Source of the DNA: a bacterium
GTDB taxonomy: Bacteria; Electryoneota; RPQS01
Direction of reading: 5' to 3'
DNA length: 64,000 bases
NCBI GenBank assembly: GCA_023382385.1
Contig: JAHDVH010000002.1
Location: forward strand, 200,219 to 264,218
Positions within the stretch are counted from its first letter, which is position 1, and every line of letters starts with the position of its first letter. Under the pieces are notes generated by a model. It saw only the letters and a list, made by a program, of their open reading frames with translations. It was not told where the DNA came from and made no database searches. The position numbers and the translations under genes are program-made. Below are positions 33,636-42,182 of the stretch, one piece after another.

Positions 33636-34007
33636 CTAAAAGTGCAAATCGCCGCTGACCAGCGCGCCCGGCTCAACGTGCGGACCATTTAGAATGGCGC
33701 GGCGCGTACTTTCGTCAACATCGTCGAGAAAGAAATTCCATTCGCGATGGTCTTCGGGTTTCAATCCCTGCTCAACGATGCGCACGCGCTTGACCAAATC
33801 GAGGTCCTCTTTAGGCACGCGATAGCGCGGCACGATCACCCCCAGCACATGAAACTGCTTGCTGCCCGCTTCCTGAACAATCAGACACTTGCGGTCCGAC
33901 ACCTGCCCATACCCCCAGCCCACAGCCGCGAACGCCCGAATCGATGCCTCGGGTCGCGTGAGGTAGATGTTAAGTCGGCAAGTGCCCTCGGAAATGGTTC
34001 CGAGCAT
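33636..34007 (-). CDS. Conserved-looking small protein of unknown function
   Basis: 123 residues from ATG 34007. It starts MLGTISEGTCRLNIYLTRPE, with FAAVGWGYGQVSDRKCLIVQ and a C-terminal EWNFFLDDVDESTRRAIL. The fold is unclear; a mixed alpha/beta soluble protein is likely. A longer open frame to 34457 exists but its N-terminal 150 residues have no protein-like character and cross the divergent promoter region, so I reject it. It is the first gene of the leftward operon that leads into rfbA. Confidence 0.6.
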   Translation of the reverse strand: MLGTISEGTCRLNIYLTRPEASIRAFAAVGWGYGQVSDRKCLIVQEAGSKQFHVLGVIVPRYRVPKEDLDLVKRVRIVEQGLKPEDHREWNFFLDDVDESTRRAILNGPHVEPGALVSGDLHF

Positions 34008-34068
34008 ACGGCCTCCGCACGGGTCAGGGGTTCCGCAAAGGGGAAAAATCGGACTACAGCAAGTCAAA

Positions 34069-34097
34069 AAGTTAACGATTCCTCGCCGGAGAGTCAA
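34069..34097 (-). promoter_or_regulatory. Promoter of the leftward (rfb) operon
   Basis: Minus strand TTGACT (34097-34092), 17-base spacer, TAACTT (34074-34069). It lies about 60 bases before the first gene of the run that contains rfbA, rfbD, rfbC and rfbB. Confidence 0.5.
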
Positions 34098-34137
34098 GCT
34101 AACTTCCTCTCTTTTCTTAGCTTGGGAGCTGTTTCGC

Positions 34138-34166
34138 TTGCATTTGCGCGGCGGGAAAGTTACCTT
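34138..34166 (+). promoter_or_regulatory. Promoter of the DUF2520 gene, apparently leaderless
   Basis: TTGCAT (34138-34143), 17-base spacer, TACCTT (34161-34166). Transcription would begin about 7 bases on, at 34173, which is the A of the ATG start codon. No ribosome site is present. Confidence 0.5.
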
Positions 34167-34172
34167 TTCGGG

Positions 34173-35015
34173 ATGGCTGCAACTCGATTTTACCTGATTG
34201 GACCCGGCGCTGTAGGCAAGGTGCTCGCCCGCCGGCTCGTAAACTCCGGCTGGCAATGCGCAGGCGTCTGCGGTCGCGGCTCCGCGGCGGGCCGCAGATT
34301 GGCCAAGGAGCTTCGCGCGGGCTACGTCTCGTCGGTGGAACACGTTCGGTTGGACCGAGGTTTCATCCTGCTGGCGGTCGGCACGGGACAACTGGCGTCT
34401 GTTACTAAAGAACTTGCCAAACAAGACCTTAACTGGTCGCGTATCAAAGTCCTGCATCTGAGCGGCACCCTGGACACCAAGCCGCTTTTACCTCTGTCCA
34501 AGCTTGGCGCAACGGTCGGAGCTTGTCATCCCTACATGACGTTCCCGAGGTTTTCAGGGGTCGTCCGAGCCGGATCCAAGGAGGAGCGCCACGATGTTTC
34601 CTTCCCGTTGATTTTCGGGATTGACGGAGATACCAAAGGACTTGCGGCTTGCCGAAAACTTGCTAAAGCCTGTGGTGGCAAGAGTTTAGTCGTGCAGGGC
34701 AGCGACCGTGTAGCCTACCACGCCTCTGCCGTATTGGCGTGCACGCTGCTGGGCGCAAATCTTGTAATGGCCGAGACGATCCTGAAGAAGCTTGGTCTTG
34801 ACCCAAACGTTTCGCGCGAGGCGGTCCTGTCGATTGCTCAGGAAACCCTAAGCAACTTTGCGGAGTATGGAATAGACCGGTCATGGACCGGCCCGGCGGT
34901 GCGGGGCGACCGCCAGACCATCGCGGCGCACGTGCGGGCGATAGGCAAGCTGGACCCGGAAGCCGCCAAGGTCTATAAGATGCTTTCGGAATGGGTTATT
35001 AAAAGGCGGGTGTAG
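34173..35015 (+). CDS. Rossmann-fold / DUF2520-type putative oxidoreductase
   Basis: 280 residues from ATG 34173. It begins MAATRFYLIGPGAVGKVLAR, a GxGxxG nucleotide-binding site, continues with FILLAVGTGQLASVTKELA, and a central VLHLSGTLDTKPLLPLSKLG with GACHPYMTFPRF, the layout of the Rossmann-like (PF10727) plus DUF2520 pair. The C-terminal helical half (YHASAVLACTLLGANLVMAE) resembles the dimerisation domain of ketopantoate/pyrroline-carboxylate reductase relatives. Substrate unknown. The predicted mRNA is leaderless. Confidence 0.85.
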   Translation: MAATRFYLIGPGAVGKVLARRLVNSGWQCAGVCGRGSAAGRRLAKELRAGYVSSVEHVRLDRGFILLAVGTGQLASVTKELAKQDLNWSRIKVLHLSGTLDTKPLLPLSKLGATVGACHPYMTFPRFSGVVRAGSKEERHDVSFPLIFGIDGDTKGLAACRKLAKACGGKSLVVQGSDRVAYHASAVLACTLLGANLVMAETILKKLGLDPNVSREAVLSIAQETLSNFAEYGIDRSWTGPAVRGDRQTIAAHVRAIGKLDPEAAKVYKMLSEWVIKRRV

Positions 35016-35117
35016 GCTTACGATGAGTCCGCGATTCTCACGACAAGTAGCCTCAAACCTTGCATGGCAAGTAGCTTTCTACTCTTGATTTTCTTCTTTT
35101 CATTTCATTAGGATTTC

Positions 35118-36686
35118 ATGCCCGAAATCACCAAGAAAATTCTCTGGGCGGACGACGAGATTGACCTGCTGGAAGCGCATGTCCTGTTCTTAGGACAGCA
35201 CGGCTACGCGGTCACCGGCGTCACGAACGGAGACGACGCCATCTCGAAAGTGGATAGCGAGTCGTTCGACTGCGTGTTGCTCGACGAACACATGCCCGGT
35301 CTGGACGGACTGGAGACAGCGGACCTCATCAAAACCAAGCGTCCCGATTTGCCCGTGATCATGATCACGAAGTCGGAAGAAGAGTCGTTAATGGACGACG
35401 CGCTCGGAGCCAAAATCGCCGACTACCTGACCAAGCCGGTCAATCCGACACAGATTCTCGTCGCTCTGAAGAAAGTCATTGACAAATCGTCCATCGAGCA
35501 GCGAATCACGACGCGAGATTATCTGGTCGAGTTTCGTGAGATTGCCATGAAGCTCAACGAGAGTCCGGGCTGGCGGGACTGGGCGGATATTCATTCGCGG
35601 CTGTCGTGGTGGGATATTCAACTTGACCGCCTACCGGACGAAGGGCTGAAGCAATCGCTCGAAGGCCAGCGCACCGAATGCAATGTCGAGTTCGGCAAGT
35701 TCATCGAGAAGCATTACGAGAATTGGGTCTGGGAGCAGAGCGAGCGTCCGCCGCTCTCTGTGGACGTCGTGCAGAAATTCGTCGCGCCACGCCTGAAGGC
35801 GGGCGAGAAGGTGCTCTATCTGGTGATGGACTGCATGCGCTATGACCAGTGGATGGCGATTGAGCCGCTGCTCTATGACAACTTTCGCGTGACACGCGAC
35901 TTTCACTTTTCAATTCTGCCGACGGCAACGCCCTACAGCCGCAACGCACTGTTCGCCGGATTGTTTCCCTCGGAAATCGAGAAAGAGATTCCCGGACTTT
36001 GGCAATCGGCGGATGAAGATGAAGGCAGCTCGAACCGCTTTGAGCGGCAGCTGCTGGACATGCAGCTGCAGAGATTGGGAATCACCGTCGAACCGGAAGC
36101 ACGTTACGTCAAAGTGCTGGACCCCGAAGAAGCCTTGGTGACGGCCAAGAAGGTGTCGCAGTTCTTCGATCGCAAGCTGGTGTCGATGGTGTTCAACTTC
36201 GTGGACATGCTCGGTCACGGCCGCAGTCATTCCGACGTGCTGCGCGAGATTCTGCCGCACGAAGCCGGCTATCGGTCGGTCATCAAGGCGTGGTTCGAGC
36301 ATTCGAGCCTGCGGCAGATTCTGCAAGCGTTTGCCAGACAAGGCTGGACGGTGATTGTAACCAGCGACCACGGCTCGATTCGCGGGCAGAAAGGCGCGAA
36401 AGTGCTCTCGGACCGCGAAGCATCGACATCGCTGCGTTACAAGTACGGCCGCAATCTGCGCGTGGACAAACGACAGGCGCTCGTTGTTCCGCAGCCTGAG
36501 AATTTCAAATTGCCCAAGCGCGGCATGAACACGGGTTACATCGTCGCGAAGGAAAATTACTATTTCGTGTATCCGACCAACTACAACAAATATCTTTCGC
36601 TCTATAAGGACAGCTTCCAGCACGGCGGTGTTTCTCTCGAAGAGATGATTCTGCCGGTCGCCATCCTTGAAGGCAAAGGGGCATAA
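35118..36686 (+). CDS. porX: PorX-type response regulator (receiver plus PglZ/alkaline-phosphatase-like domain)
   Basis: 522 residues. Receiver domain 1-120: ILWADDE at 8-14, phospho-acceptor Asp56 in VLLDEHMP, Thr84, Lys106. After a helical linker comes the alkaline-phosphatase-superfamily (PglZ) domain with LYLVMDCMRYDQW near 233, the nucleophile region LPTATPYSRNALFAG with Thr271, FVDMLGHGRSH near 372 and VTSDHGS near 417. In Bacteroidota PorX is the regulator of T9SS and its effector domain is a zinc phosphodiesterase acting on oligonucleotides; all metal-site regions look intact here. AGGA precedes the ATG. Given six T9SS cargo genes in this window, a role in T9SS control is a good inference. 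No PorY partner is adjacent. Confidence 0.9.
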   Translation: MPEITKKILWADDEIDLLEAHVLFLGQHGYAVTGVTNGDDAISKVDSESFDCVLLDEHMPGLDGLETADLIKTKRPDLPVIMITKSEEESLMDDALGAKIADYLTKPVNPTQILVALKKVIDKSSIEQRITTRDYLVEFREIAMKLNESPGWRDWADIHSRLSWWDIQLDRLPDEGLKQSLEGQRTECNVEFGKFIEKHYENWVWEQSERPPLSVDVVQKFVAPRLKAGEKVLYLVMDCMRYDQWMAIEPLLYDNFRVTRDFHFSILPTATPYSRNALFAGLFPSEIEKEIPGLWQSADEDEGSSNRFERQLLDMQLQRLGITVEPEARYVKVLDPEEALVTAKKVSQFFDRKLVSMVFNFVDMLGHGRSHSDVLREILPHEAGYRSVIKAWFEHSSLRQILQAFARQGWTVIVTSDHGSIRGQKGAKVLSDREASTSLRYKYGRNLRVDKRQALVVPQPENFKLPKRGMNTGYIVAKENYYFVYPTNYNKYLSLYKDSFQHGGVSLEEMILPVAILEGKGA

Positions 36687-37875
36687 CCAACTTCTCTCAC
36701 ACTTGCTGATTTTCATATCCGTCGTTGTCACGATTCTCGGGCTGCTTCACTGGTTTCTGTACACCCGTTTAGTTTCCGCACTCGAAATCACCTCTCCCGC
36801 AATTCTCTGGCCGCTGCGCATCGCCGCAGCCTTCCTTGCGGTTTCCTACATTCTCGTCCGGATACTCGAACAGAAGTTCCCCGGCGCGCTTGCCCACGCT
36901 CTCGATTGGATCGCATCCATCTGGATCGGCATGATGTGGCAGTTCCTGTGGATCACGTTCCTGTTTTTCCTCGTCAAGATCGTGCTGGTGATTTCCGGCG
37001 TCTGGGGCAATCAGACGCTCGAGACGCACGTCCTGATTGGCCGGTATAGCTTTTATTTTGTGACGACTGTGGTCGTGCTGTTGTGCGGCTACGGAATATA
37101 CAAGGCAACCGGACCGGCGCGCGTGGTCGAAGTGGACGTTCCGGTCAAAGGGTTTCGCCCTGAGTGGCGCAATTTCACCATCGCCATGCTCGCCGACTTT
37201 CATGCGAGCAACACAAACGGTGAATCACGCATCGCAATGTGGTGCGAACAGGTGACGGGATTGAAGCCGGACCTGATTCTCGCGCCCGGAGACATCGTTG
37301 ACACGCCGGCCAATCAGATACCGGAAGTAGCCAACGGTTTCCGCAAACTTGCCGCTCCGTTGGGCGTGTTCAGCACGACGGGAAATCATGAATACTACGT
37401 AGGGCTTGGGCCGGCGATAGACCTCATGAGGCGCGGCGGGTTTCAAGTCTTGATGAATGAGACGCGCGAGCTTCCGAACGGAATTCGCATTTCAGGAATC
37501 GAAGATCGCACAGCCAGACAGATGGGCCGTCCGCTTCCGGCATTTCTGAGCTTGATTCCGGATGATGACACCTCTGATGTGCAAGTGCTCTTGATGCACA
37601 CTCCCGGCACGGGCGACGTGCAGCGGGCGATTGACGCAGGTTTTGATCTGGTGGTGAGCGGACATACGCACGGCGGTCAGATGTTTCCATTCACGATGTT
37701 CACGAAGATGGCATTCCCGTATCACCACGGATTGTATAAGGTCGGTGACGGCTATCAGCTCACTACCTGCGGGATTGGCTACTGGGGACCGCCGATGCGC
37801 ATTGGAAAGCCGCCGGAAATCATGCTGATCCGGTTTGTGCCGGACAGCGAACCGGCCCGCTGCGAGTGGAAGTGA
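36667..37875 (+). CDS. Membrane-anchored metallophosphoesterase
   Basis: 402 residues. Four to five N-terminal helices (about 10-160) precede a calcineurin-like domain: TIAMLADFHASN near 178 (DxH), LAPGDIVDTPANQ near 205 (GDxxD), STTGNHEYYVG near 237 (GNHE), and VVSGHTHGGQMFPF near 323 (GHTHGGQ). This is the YkuE/YaeI-like architecture. The start is a TTG at 36667 inside the end of porX (20-base overlap); another start a little downstream is possible because the first dozen codons are not conserved-looking. Coupling to porX suggests a shared pathway; substrate unknown. Confidence 0.85.
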   Translation: MKAKGHNQLLSHLLIFISVVVTILGLLHWFLYTRLVSALEITSPAILWPLRIAAAFLAVSYILVRILEQKFPGALAHALDWIASIWIGMMWQFLWITFLFFLVKIVLVISGVWGNQTLETHVLIGRYSFYFVTTVVVLLCGYGIYKATGPARVVEVDVPVKGFRPEWRNFTIAMLADFHASNTNGESRIAMWCEQVTGLKPDLILAPGDIVDTPANQIPEVANGFRKLAAPLGVFSTTGNHEYYVGLGPAIDLMRRGGFQVLMNETRELPNGIRISGIEDRTARQMGRPLPAFLSLIPDDDTSDVQVLLMHTPGTGDVQRAIDAGFDLVVSGHTHGGQMFPFTMFTKMAFPYHHGLYKVGDGYQLTTCGIGYWGPPMRIGKPPEIMLIRFVPDSEPARCEWK

Positions 37876-37884
37876 CCAATAAAC

Positions 37885-37912
37885 AAAGCCCGTCTCGAAA
37901 GAGACGGGCTTT
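37885..37912. terminator. Bidirectional terminator between convergent genes
   Basis: Perfect 12-bp stem AAAGCCCGTCTC / GAGACGGGCTTT with a GAAA tetraloop, between the phosphoesterase and pseudo-subtilase genes. Confidence 0.8.
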
Positions 37913-37949
37913 CACATCAGACGCGCGCATACGTCGCGCTTCACACTTG

Positions 37950-40367
37950 CTACTTCACGGCGGTCACTTGAAAGTAGAAGCGCTCATACGGAATTTGATC
38001 GAAGGGCACGAACAGCGCGGTATCTTTGACGGTCGAGAACAGATGTTCGGGCGCAAAGACATGAGTCTGGTCGCCGGACATATAGACTTTGTACGATGAG
38101 GCACCGGCAGACGCGTTCCACGTCAACTGCACACCGGTTTCAGAAGGAGTGAGCGAGAGATTCTTGGGCGGTTCGGGCGCGTCTTGTTTGCCTTCAATCC
38201 TGATGTCATCGACGGCCGCCTCCACGAGTGACGGCGGCGCGTAGTCTTCCGCGATGAATTGCAGAACCATCTGGTCGGTGGATTCGATGAAGTCTTTCAA
38301 CTTCAATTCGACGCGTTGCCAACCGTTCGTGCTGACGGAAGTCTGAATGAGATTCGTCCATGTCTCTCCGCCGTCATTGGAAATCTGCACACGGAAGAAG
38401 TCTCCGCCCTTCTGCGGCCCGCGATCGTTCGAGTATGCGTAGGCAAAAGAGAGTTTCGCGTCCGAGAGATTGTCGAGACGAAAGACTGGTGACCGCAACG
38501 TCGTCTTGCCGCCATCCACGTCATGCGCTCCGGCCGGTTCGTTGGGGAACGCTCCGTTTCCCGTGACAAAGCAGAAGCTGCCATAGGCGGTGGCATCTTC
38601 GCCGACCTGCACGACGGAACCGTTCTCTTTGGACGGCACAGGAATCGCGCGGGTCCAGACACCGGCCGTCGCGTCGTCGCCGACGACACCCAGAATGAAA
38701 CCGCGATCCACTTCCGCGTCGTCGGCAATCCCGAGTTCAAGCTGCACCGTCACAGAGCGCTCTTCGCGCTGCCGGACGGTAATCGAATCGGGTGCGACAT
38801 AGTCGATGAAGCCGAATCGCGCAACGTACAGCGCGAACGATTGGCCTTCGGGAATCTGGTTGAACCGGAATTTTCCTTCGGCGTTAGTCGTCGCGATGTA
38901 ACTGCCTGAGCTTGAGACCAGGAATACCCGCGAGCCGGGAATTGATCTTCCCCCGTAGCGGATAGTGCCGGACACGGTTCCAGTCCTGCTTGAAGACGCT
39001 GCCAGATCGACCGCCGCCGCCACATCCAGCAATCCGAAACCAAACTCGTTATCTTCTCCGGTAACACCCAAGTCACGCGCTGAAAGCTGCAGAGCAATTT
39101 TCGCAGCGGACGGTGTCATGTCGGGATTCACCTGTCTCATCAGTGCGCACGTCCCCGCGACATATCCCGCCGCACACAGACTTCCACTCGCCCTCACAAA
39201 ACCGTCCCGTCCTGCGCTGCGGACATCCACTCCCGGCGCAGACAGATCGGGCTTGGTGCTCTTGCGATCACACGGCGAGGGACCTCTGCTGCTGCGCGGA
39301 TCCAATGCCGGAACGCCGGTTGTATTGACATTTCCGATTGCGAAAAAAGTCTGTGATTCACTTGGTCGCGCGGCCGGAAGATGGATGGAACCGCGTCCCA
39401 AGTCTCCGTGATCGCCCGCAGCCCAAATCAGAATAGTGCCAAGCTGTTCTGTATTCACAAAGCTCCCCCACGCGGCCTCCGGCAGAGCGGAAGTGCAGGA
39501 ATCGCCGACCTCCCATGCCTGAACGATTACATCAGGAACGTTCGCGAAGTCTCCCTTGAGAGCAGTTTGCAGAGCGTGGATGACATCCGACACGCGCGAT
39601 TCTTTACCACAAGCCAGCGGAAACAGCCGCCATTGCGCTTCGGGAGCCACACCAACCGTATCACCTTTGTCCCGATCAACACCTATTGCACAACCGAGCA
39701 GAATTGAAGCGGCATCGCCACAGTAAGCGGGCATCAATACGGTATCCATGCCGACGGAGCGATTCTTCCAGACCGAATGCCCCGAATCGACGGGCGCACC
39801 AATCACACCAACCATCGAACCTGCACCCGTCGTCCCTTTTTCCCACGCCTGCGGTGCGCCGATTTGTTTGAGAGCCTCATCCGTTGCCAGCAGTTTCGTT
39901 TCAGACCGGGAAGCGGATAGCGGCTCAATCGGCAGCACGATCTCATCCAGCCCGACCTCACTCACTGTCTCGAAGTTCGCAATCAGCTCCGCTCCGGCTT
40001 TGGTTGCCCTGACCCGGAACATGTTCGAGAGCCAGAGCGGCTTCACCTCATCAATCATTCCGTTGCGTTCGAGAATCTGCAGCGACGACTGCACGGTCTG
40101 AAACGCCTGTCTGGCAGCCGCCTCGAGGGTGTCTTTCAGCGCCAAATGTTGGTCCGCAAAGCTGACTTGCCGCCCCCTGAACCAGCGATCCCGCACTCCA
40201 TTGAGGTCAACTTGCGGTGAAAGAGCCACTAAGACCGGCAACTTCTCCTGCTCCCCGACTTGGGCATACGCATCGGCCAAACCCGAAGTCAGCATACCGG
40301 CGTGGGTCAGCGTCGCACCTGCCAACAGGGCGACAAAGGCGGCAATCAGGAGTTTTTGCCAACGCAT
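37950..40367 (-). CDS. Secreted subtilisin-like pseudoprotease with C-terminal beta domains
   Basis: 805 residues with a signal peptide (1-23). A peptidase S8 fold spans about 160-460, but the catalytic positions are lost: the Asp block reads MVGVIGAPVDSGH (Gly190 where Asp is expected), the HGTHVAG block is replaced by ASILLGCAIG before GVAPEAQ, the oxyanion Asn block reads IWAAGDHG, and the GTSMAAPHVAG block reads GSLCAAGYVAG (Leu397 in place of Ser). Flanking fold residues (KPDLSAPGVDV, FGFGLLDVAAAV) are kept, so this is not a decayed gene. Then follow a carboxypeptidase-regulatory-like domain (GTVSGTIRYGGRSIPG), a beta-sandwich, and a fibronectin type III domain to the end. There is no T9SS sorting motif. 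A binding or inhibitory role is inferred. Confidence 0.85.
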   Translation of the reverse strand: MRWQKLLIAAFVALLAGATLTHAGMLTSGLADAYAQVGEQEKLPVLVALSPQVDLNGVRDRWFRGRQVSFADQHLALKDTLEAAARQAFQTVQSSLQILERNGMIDEVKPLWLSNMFRVRATKAGAELIANFETVSEVGLDEIVLPIEPLSASRSETKLLATDEALKQIGAPQAWEKGTTGAGSMVGVIGAPVDSGHSVWKNRSVGMDTVLMPAYCGDAASILLGCAIGVDRDKGDTVGVAPEAQWRLFPLACGKESRVSDVIHALQTALKGDFANVPDVIVQAWEVGDSCTSALPEAAWGSFVNTEQLGTILIWAAGDHGDLGRGSIHLPAARPSESQTFFAIGNVNTTGVPALDPRSSRGPSPCDRKSTKPDLSAPGVDVRSAGRDGFVRASGSLCAAGYVAGTCALMRQVNPDMTPSAAKIALQLSARDLGVTGEDNEFGFGLLDVAAAVDLAASSSRTGTVSGTIRYGGRSIPGSRVFLVSSSGSYIATTNAEGKFRFNQIPEGQSFALYVARFGFIDYVAPDSITVRQREERSVTVQLELGIADDAEVDRGFILGVVGDDATAGVWTRAIPVPSKENGSVVQVGEDATAYGSFCFVTGNGAFPNEPAGAHDVDGGKTTLRSPVFRLDNLSDAKLSFAYAYSNDRGPQKGGDFFRVQISNDGGETWTNLIQTSVSTNGWQRVELKLKDFIESTDQMVLQFIAEDYAPPSLVEAAVDDIRIEGKQDAPEPPKNLSLTPSETGVQLTWNASAGASSYKVYMSGDQTHVFAPEHLFSTVKDTALFVPFDQIPYERFYFQVTAVK

Positions 40368-40423
40368 AAATCTAAAGGGTTGTTATCGTTTTGGTTCGAG
40401 TCGAAACTAATTTGAGAATATAC

Positions 40424-40453
40424 AAAAACCTGCAGCCTCAAGCAACCGCAGGT
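40424..40453 (-). terminator. Possible terminator of the kinase operon
   Basis: On the minus strand ACCTGC (40453-40448) pairs with GCAGGT (40433-40428), followed by TTTTG. The stem is short (6 bp) with a 14-base loop that can pair partly inside. Confidence 0.45.
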
Positions 40454-40481
40454 CAAATGAATTTCAAGTTACCCGGAGTGC

Positions 40482-42182
40482 CTAAAGATTGCACATCGAT
40501 TCACTATGAATTGGAAATGCCAGAGTAATCTTCGTGCCGATGTTCAGGGCGGATTCCAGCTTCAGCTCGGCTCCATGAATGTCCGCGATATTCTTCACAA
40601 TGCTCATGCCCAGTCCCGTCCCGCGCTCACCCTTGGTCGAGTAGTAAGGCTCGAATATCTTGGCTTGATGCTCCGGGGCAATGCCTTCTCCGGTATCGGC
40701 GATACTGACTTCGACGCGCTCCATGTTCCGGTGAGCAGAAATAGTCAACCTGCCTCTTTCGACAGACTCCATGGCGTGCACAGAATTGATAATCATGTTG
40801 ATGAACGCCGATTCAAGCCCGTGCGGATCACCAAACACCCACAGGTCTTCCTCCAAATCGAGCACTAACGAAAAGTCACTATCCGCGTCGTTTTTGCGGT
40901 AACCGCGCAAACTTCCCGTTGTGGTTTCAAGCATATCCACAACTGAAGTCAGCAGTTGCTTCATGTCCAACACGCGAAAGTCCGGATCAGCCGGTTTGGT
41001 CAAGTGCCGCAGATTGTGCGCGATCTTCTCGATGCGTTCAGTCAAAGCGCCGATGGTTTCGAGGTCCCGTTTCATCGGTTCGCTGAGATTGAGTCCTTCC
41101 CGCTCCAGTCGCATGGTCAGCAATTCGATTCGACCTTTTACGGGTTGCAGACTGTTGTTAATCTCATGCGCGATGCCACCCGCAAGCTGATTGACAGTAG
41201 AGCGTTTTTCGGCTTCGACAACCTGACTTTCGAGACGTTTCTGCGCCGTCACATCTTCGAGGTTCAATCCTGCACGCTCGCGACCGTCATGGGACCGCTG
41301 TAATTTGAAGAAAGAATAGGCCAGCGACCGATCTCCCAATTTGAGGGAATGCCGCCCCGTTTCACCGGTTTGGCGGAACTGTTCATGCGCCTTTCGCAGT
41401 TTGGCGATGGCCAACGGGTCGCAACCTGCTTTGTCGAGAGAGGAGCCGATGCGCAGACCGCCGCCCAGCAATTCGACGGCTTGTGGATTTGCGAAGTCCA
41501 CCATTCCGTCGCGGTCAAGCACCAGCACTCCGTGCGGCATACTCTGCAGAATCGTTCCCAGATACTCCTGCAGATCCTTGTAGCGCGCCTTCGTGTCTTT
41601 TTCGCCTTCATACAACCGCGCATTTTCCAGCGCGATGGCCGAGAGACGTACGAACGTCTCGAACAGCACGAGGCTGGATTGGTCGAACACTCCGGCGAGC
41701 TTGGTCGTGTCAACGTAGGCGACGCCCAATAGTTTGCCCTTCGAGATCAACGGTGCTCCCATCAGGGAACGCACCTGCATCTTTGCGATCGACTGCTGAC
41801 GTCCCAGATCGGAGGCACCGATCACGTCGTTGATCAGGATCGGCTGCCGAGCTTCCATTACGCGGCGAATAATCGTCTGTGATGCCGCAGACTCCGCGTC
41901 ATCGATGTCTTCATCCATATTACGAGCGACCGTAAACCGCCACTCGCCGTTGGTTCCGACAAGGACGAGAAATCCTCGCTCGGCACCAGTCAACTCGATC
42001 GCCGCCGACATGGCGCGGTCCAGAATTGTCTCGGGCGTCATATCGTGGTTGATGTCTTCGATCAGCGCCGAGAGCTTGGCAAGGCTTTCGACCATGCCGT
42101 CTTCGTGCAAGACCGAGCCAGCCGCAGGACTGGATTCAGGTGCCAAATCGTTCAAATCGTCAAAGTAATCCAGTGCCATCAT
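40482..42182 (-). CDS. GAF-PAS sensor histidine kinase
   Basis: 566-residue soluble kinase. GAF domain about 45-200 (ERGFLVLVGTNGEWRF, SLMGAPLISKGKLLGVAYVD), a PAS domain about 210-320 (ILQSMPHGVLVLDRDGMVDF), phosphoacceptor motif NQLAGGIAHEINNSLQPVKG near 342, and HATPase with INSVHAM (N-box), IADTGEGIAPEHQAKIFEPY, and STKGERGTGLGMSIV. No response regulator is adjacent. Its start ATG shares a base with the stop of the Ser/Thr kinase gene (TAATG), so the two are translationally coupled, and the kinase may feed into or receive from it. Confidence 0.9.
   Translation of the reverse strand: MMALDYFDDLNDLAPESSPAAGSVLHEDGMVESLAKLSALIEDINHDMTPETILDRAMSAAIELTGAERGFLVLVGTNGEWRFTVARNMDEDIDDAESAASQTIIRRVMEARQPILINDVIGASDLGRQQSIAKMQVRSLMGAPLISKGKLLGVAYVDTTKLAGVFDQSSLVLFETFVRLSAIALENARLYEGEKDTKARYKDLQEYLGTILQSMPHGVLVLDRDGMVDFANPQAVELLGGGLRIGSSLDKAGCDPLAIAKLRKAHEQFRQTGETGRHSLKLGDRSLAYSFFKLQRSHDGRERAGLNLEDVTAQKRLESQVVEAEKRSTVNQLAGGIAHEINNSLQPVKGRIELLTMRLEREGLNLSEPMKRDLETIGALTERIEKIAHNLRHLTKPADPDFRVLDMKQLLTSVVDMLETTTGSLRGYRKNDADSDFSLVLDLEEDLWVFGDPHGLESAFINMIINSVHAMESVERGRLTISAHRNMERVEVSIADTGEGIAPEHQAKIFEPYYSTKGERGTGLGMSIVKNIADIHGAELKLESALNIGTKITLAFPIHSESMCNL

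Noticed and set aside
34008-34457. N-terminal extension of the small gene at 33636 up to 34457
   Set aside because: It crosses the divergent promoters and the start of the DUF2520 gene, and its translation has no protein-like pattern; ATG 34007 gives a compact product.
37950-40367. Annotation as an active subtilisin-type protease
   Set aside because: The Asp, His, Ser and oxyanion Asn blocks are all substituted, so an active-protease label would mislead.
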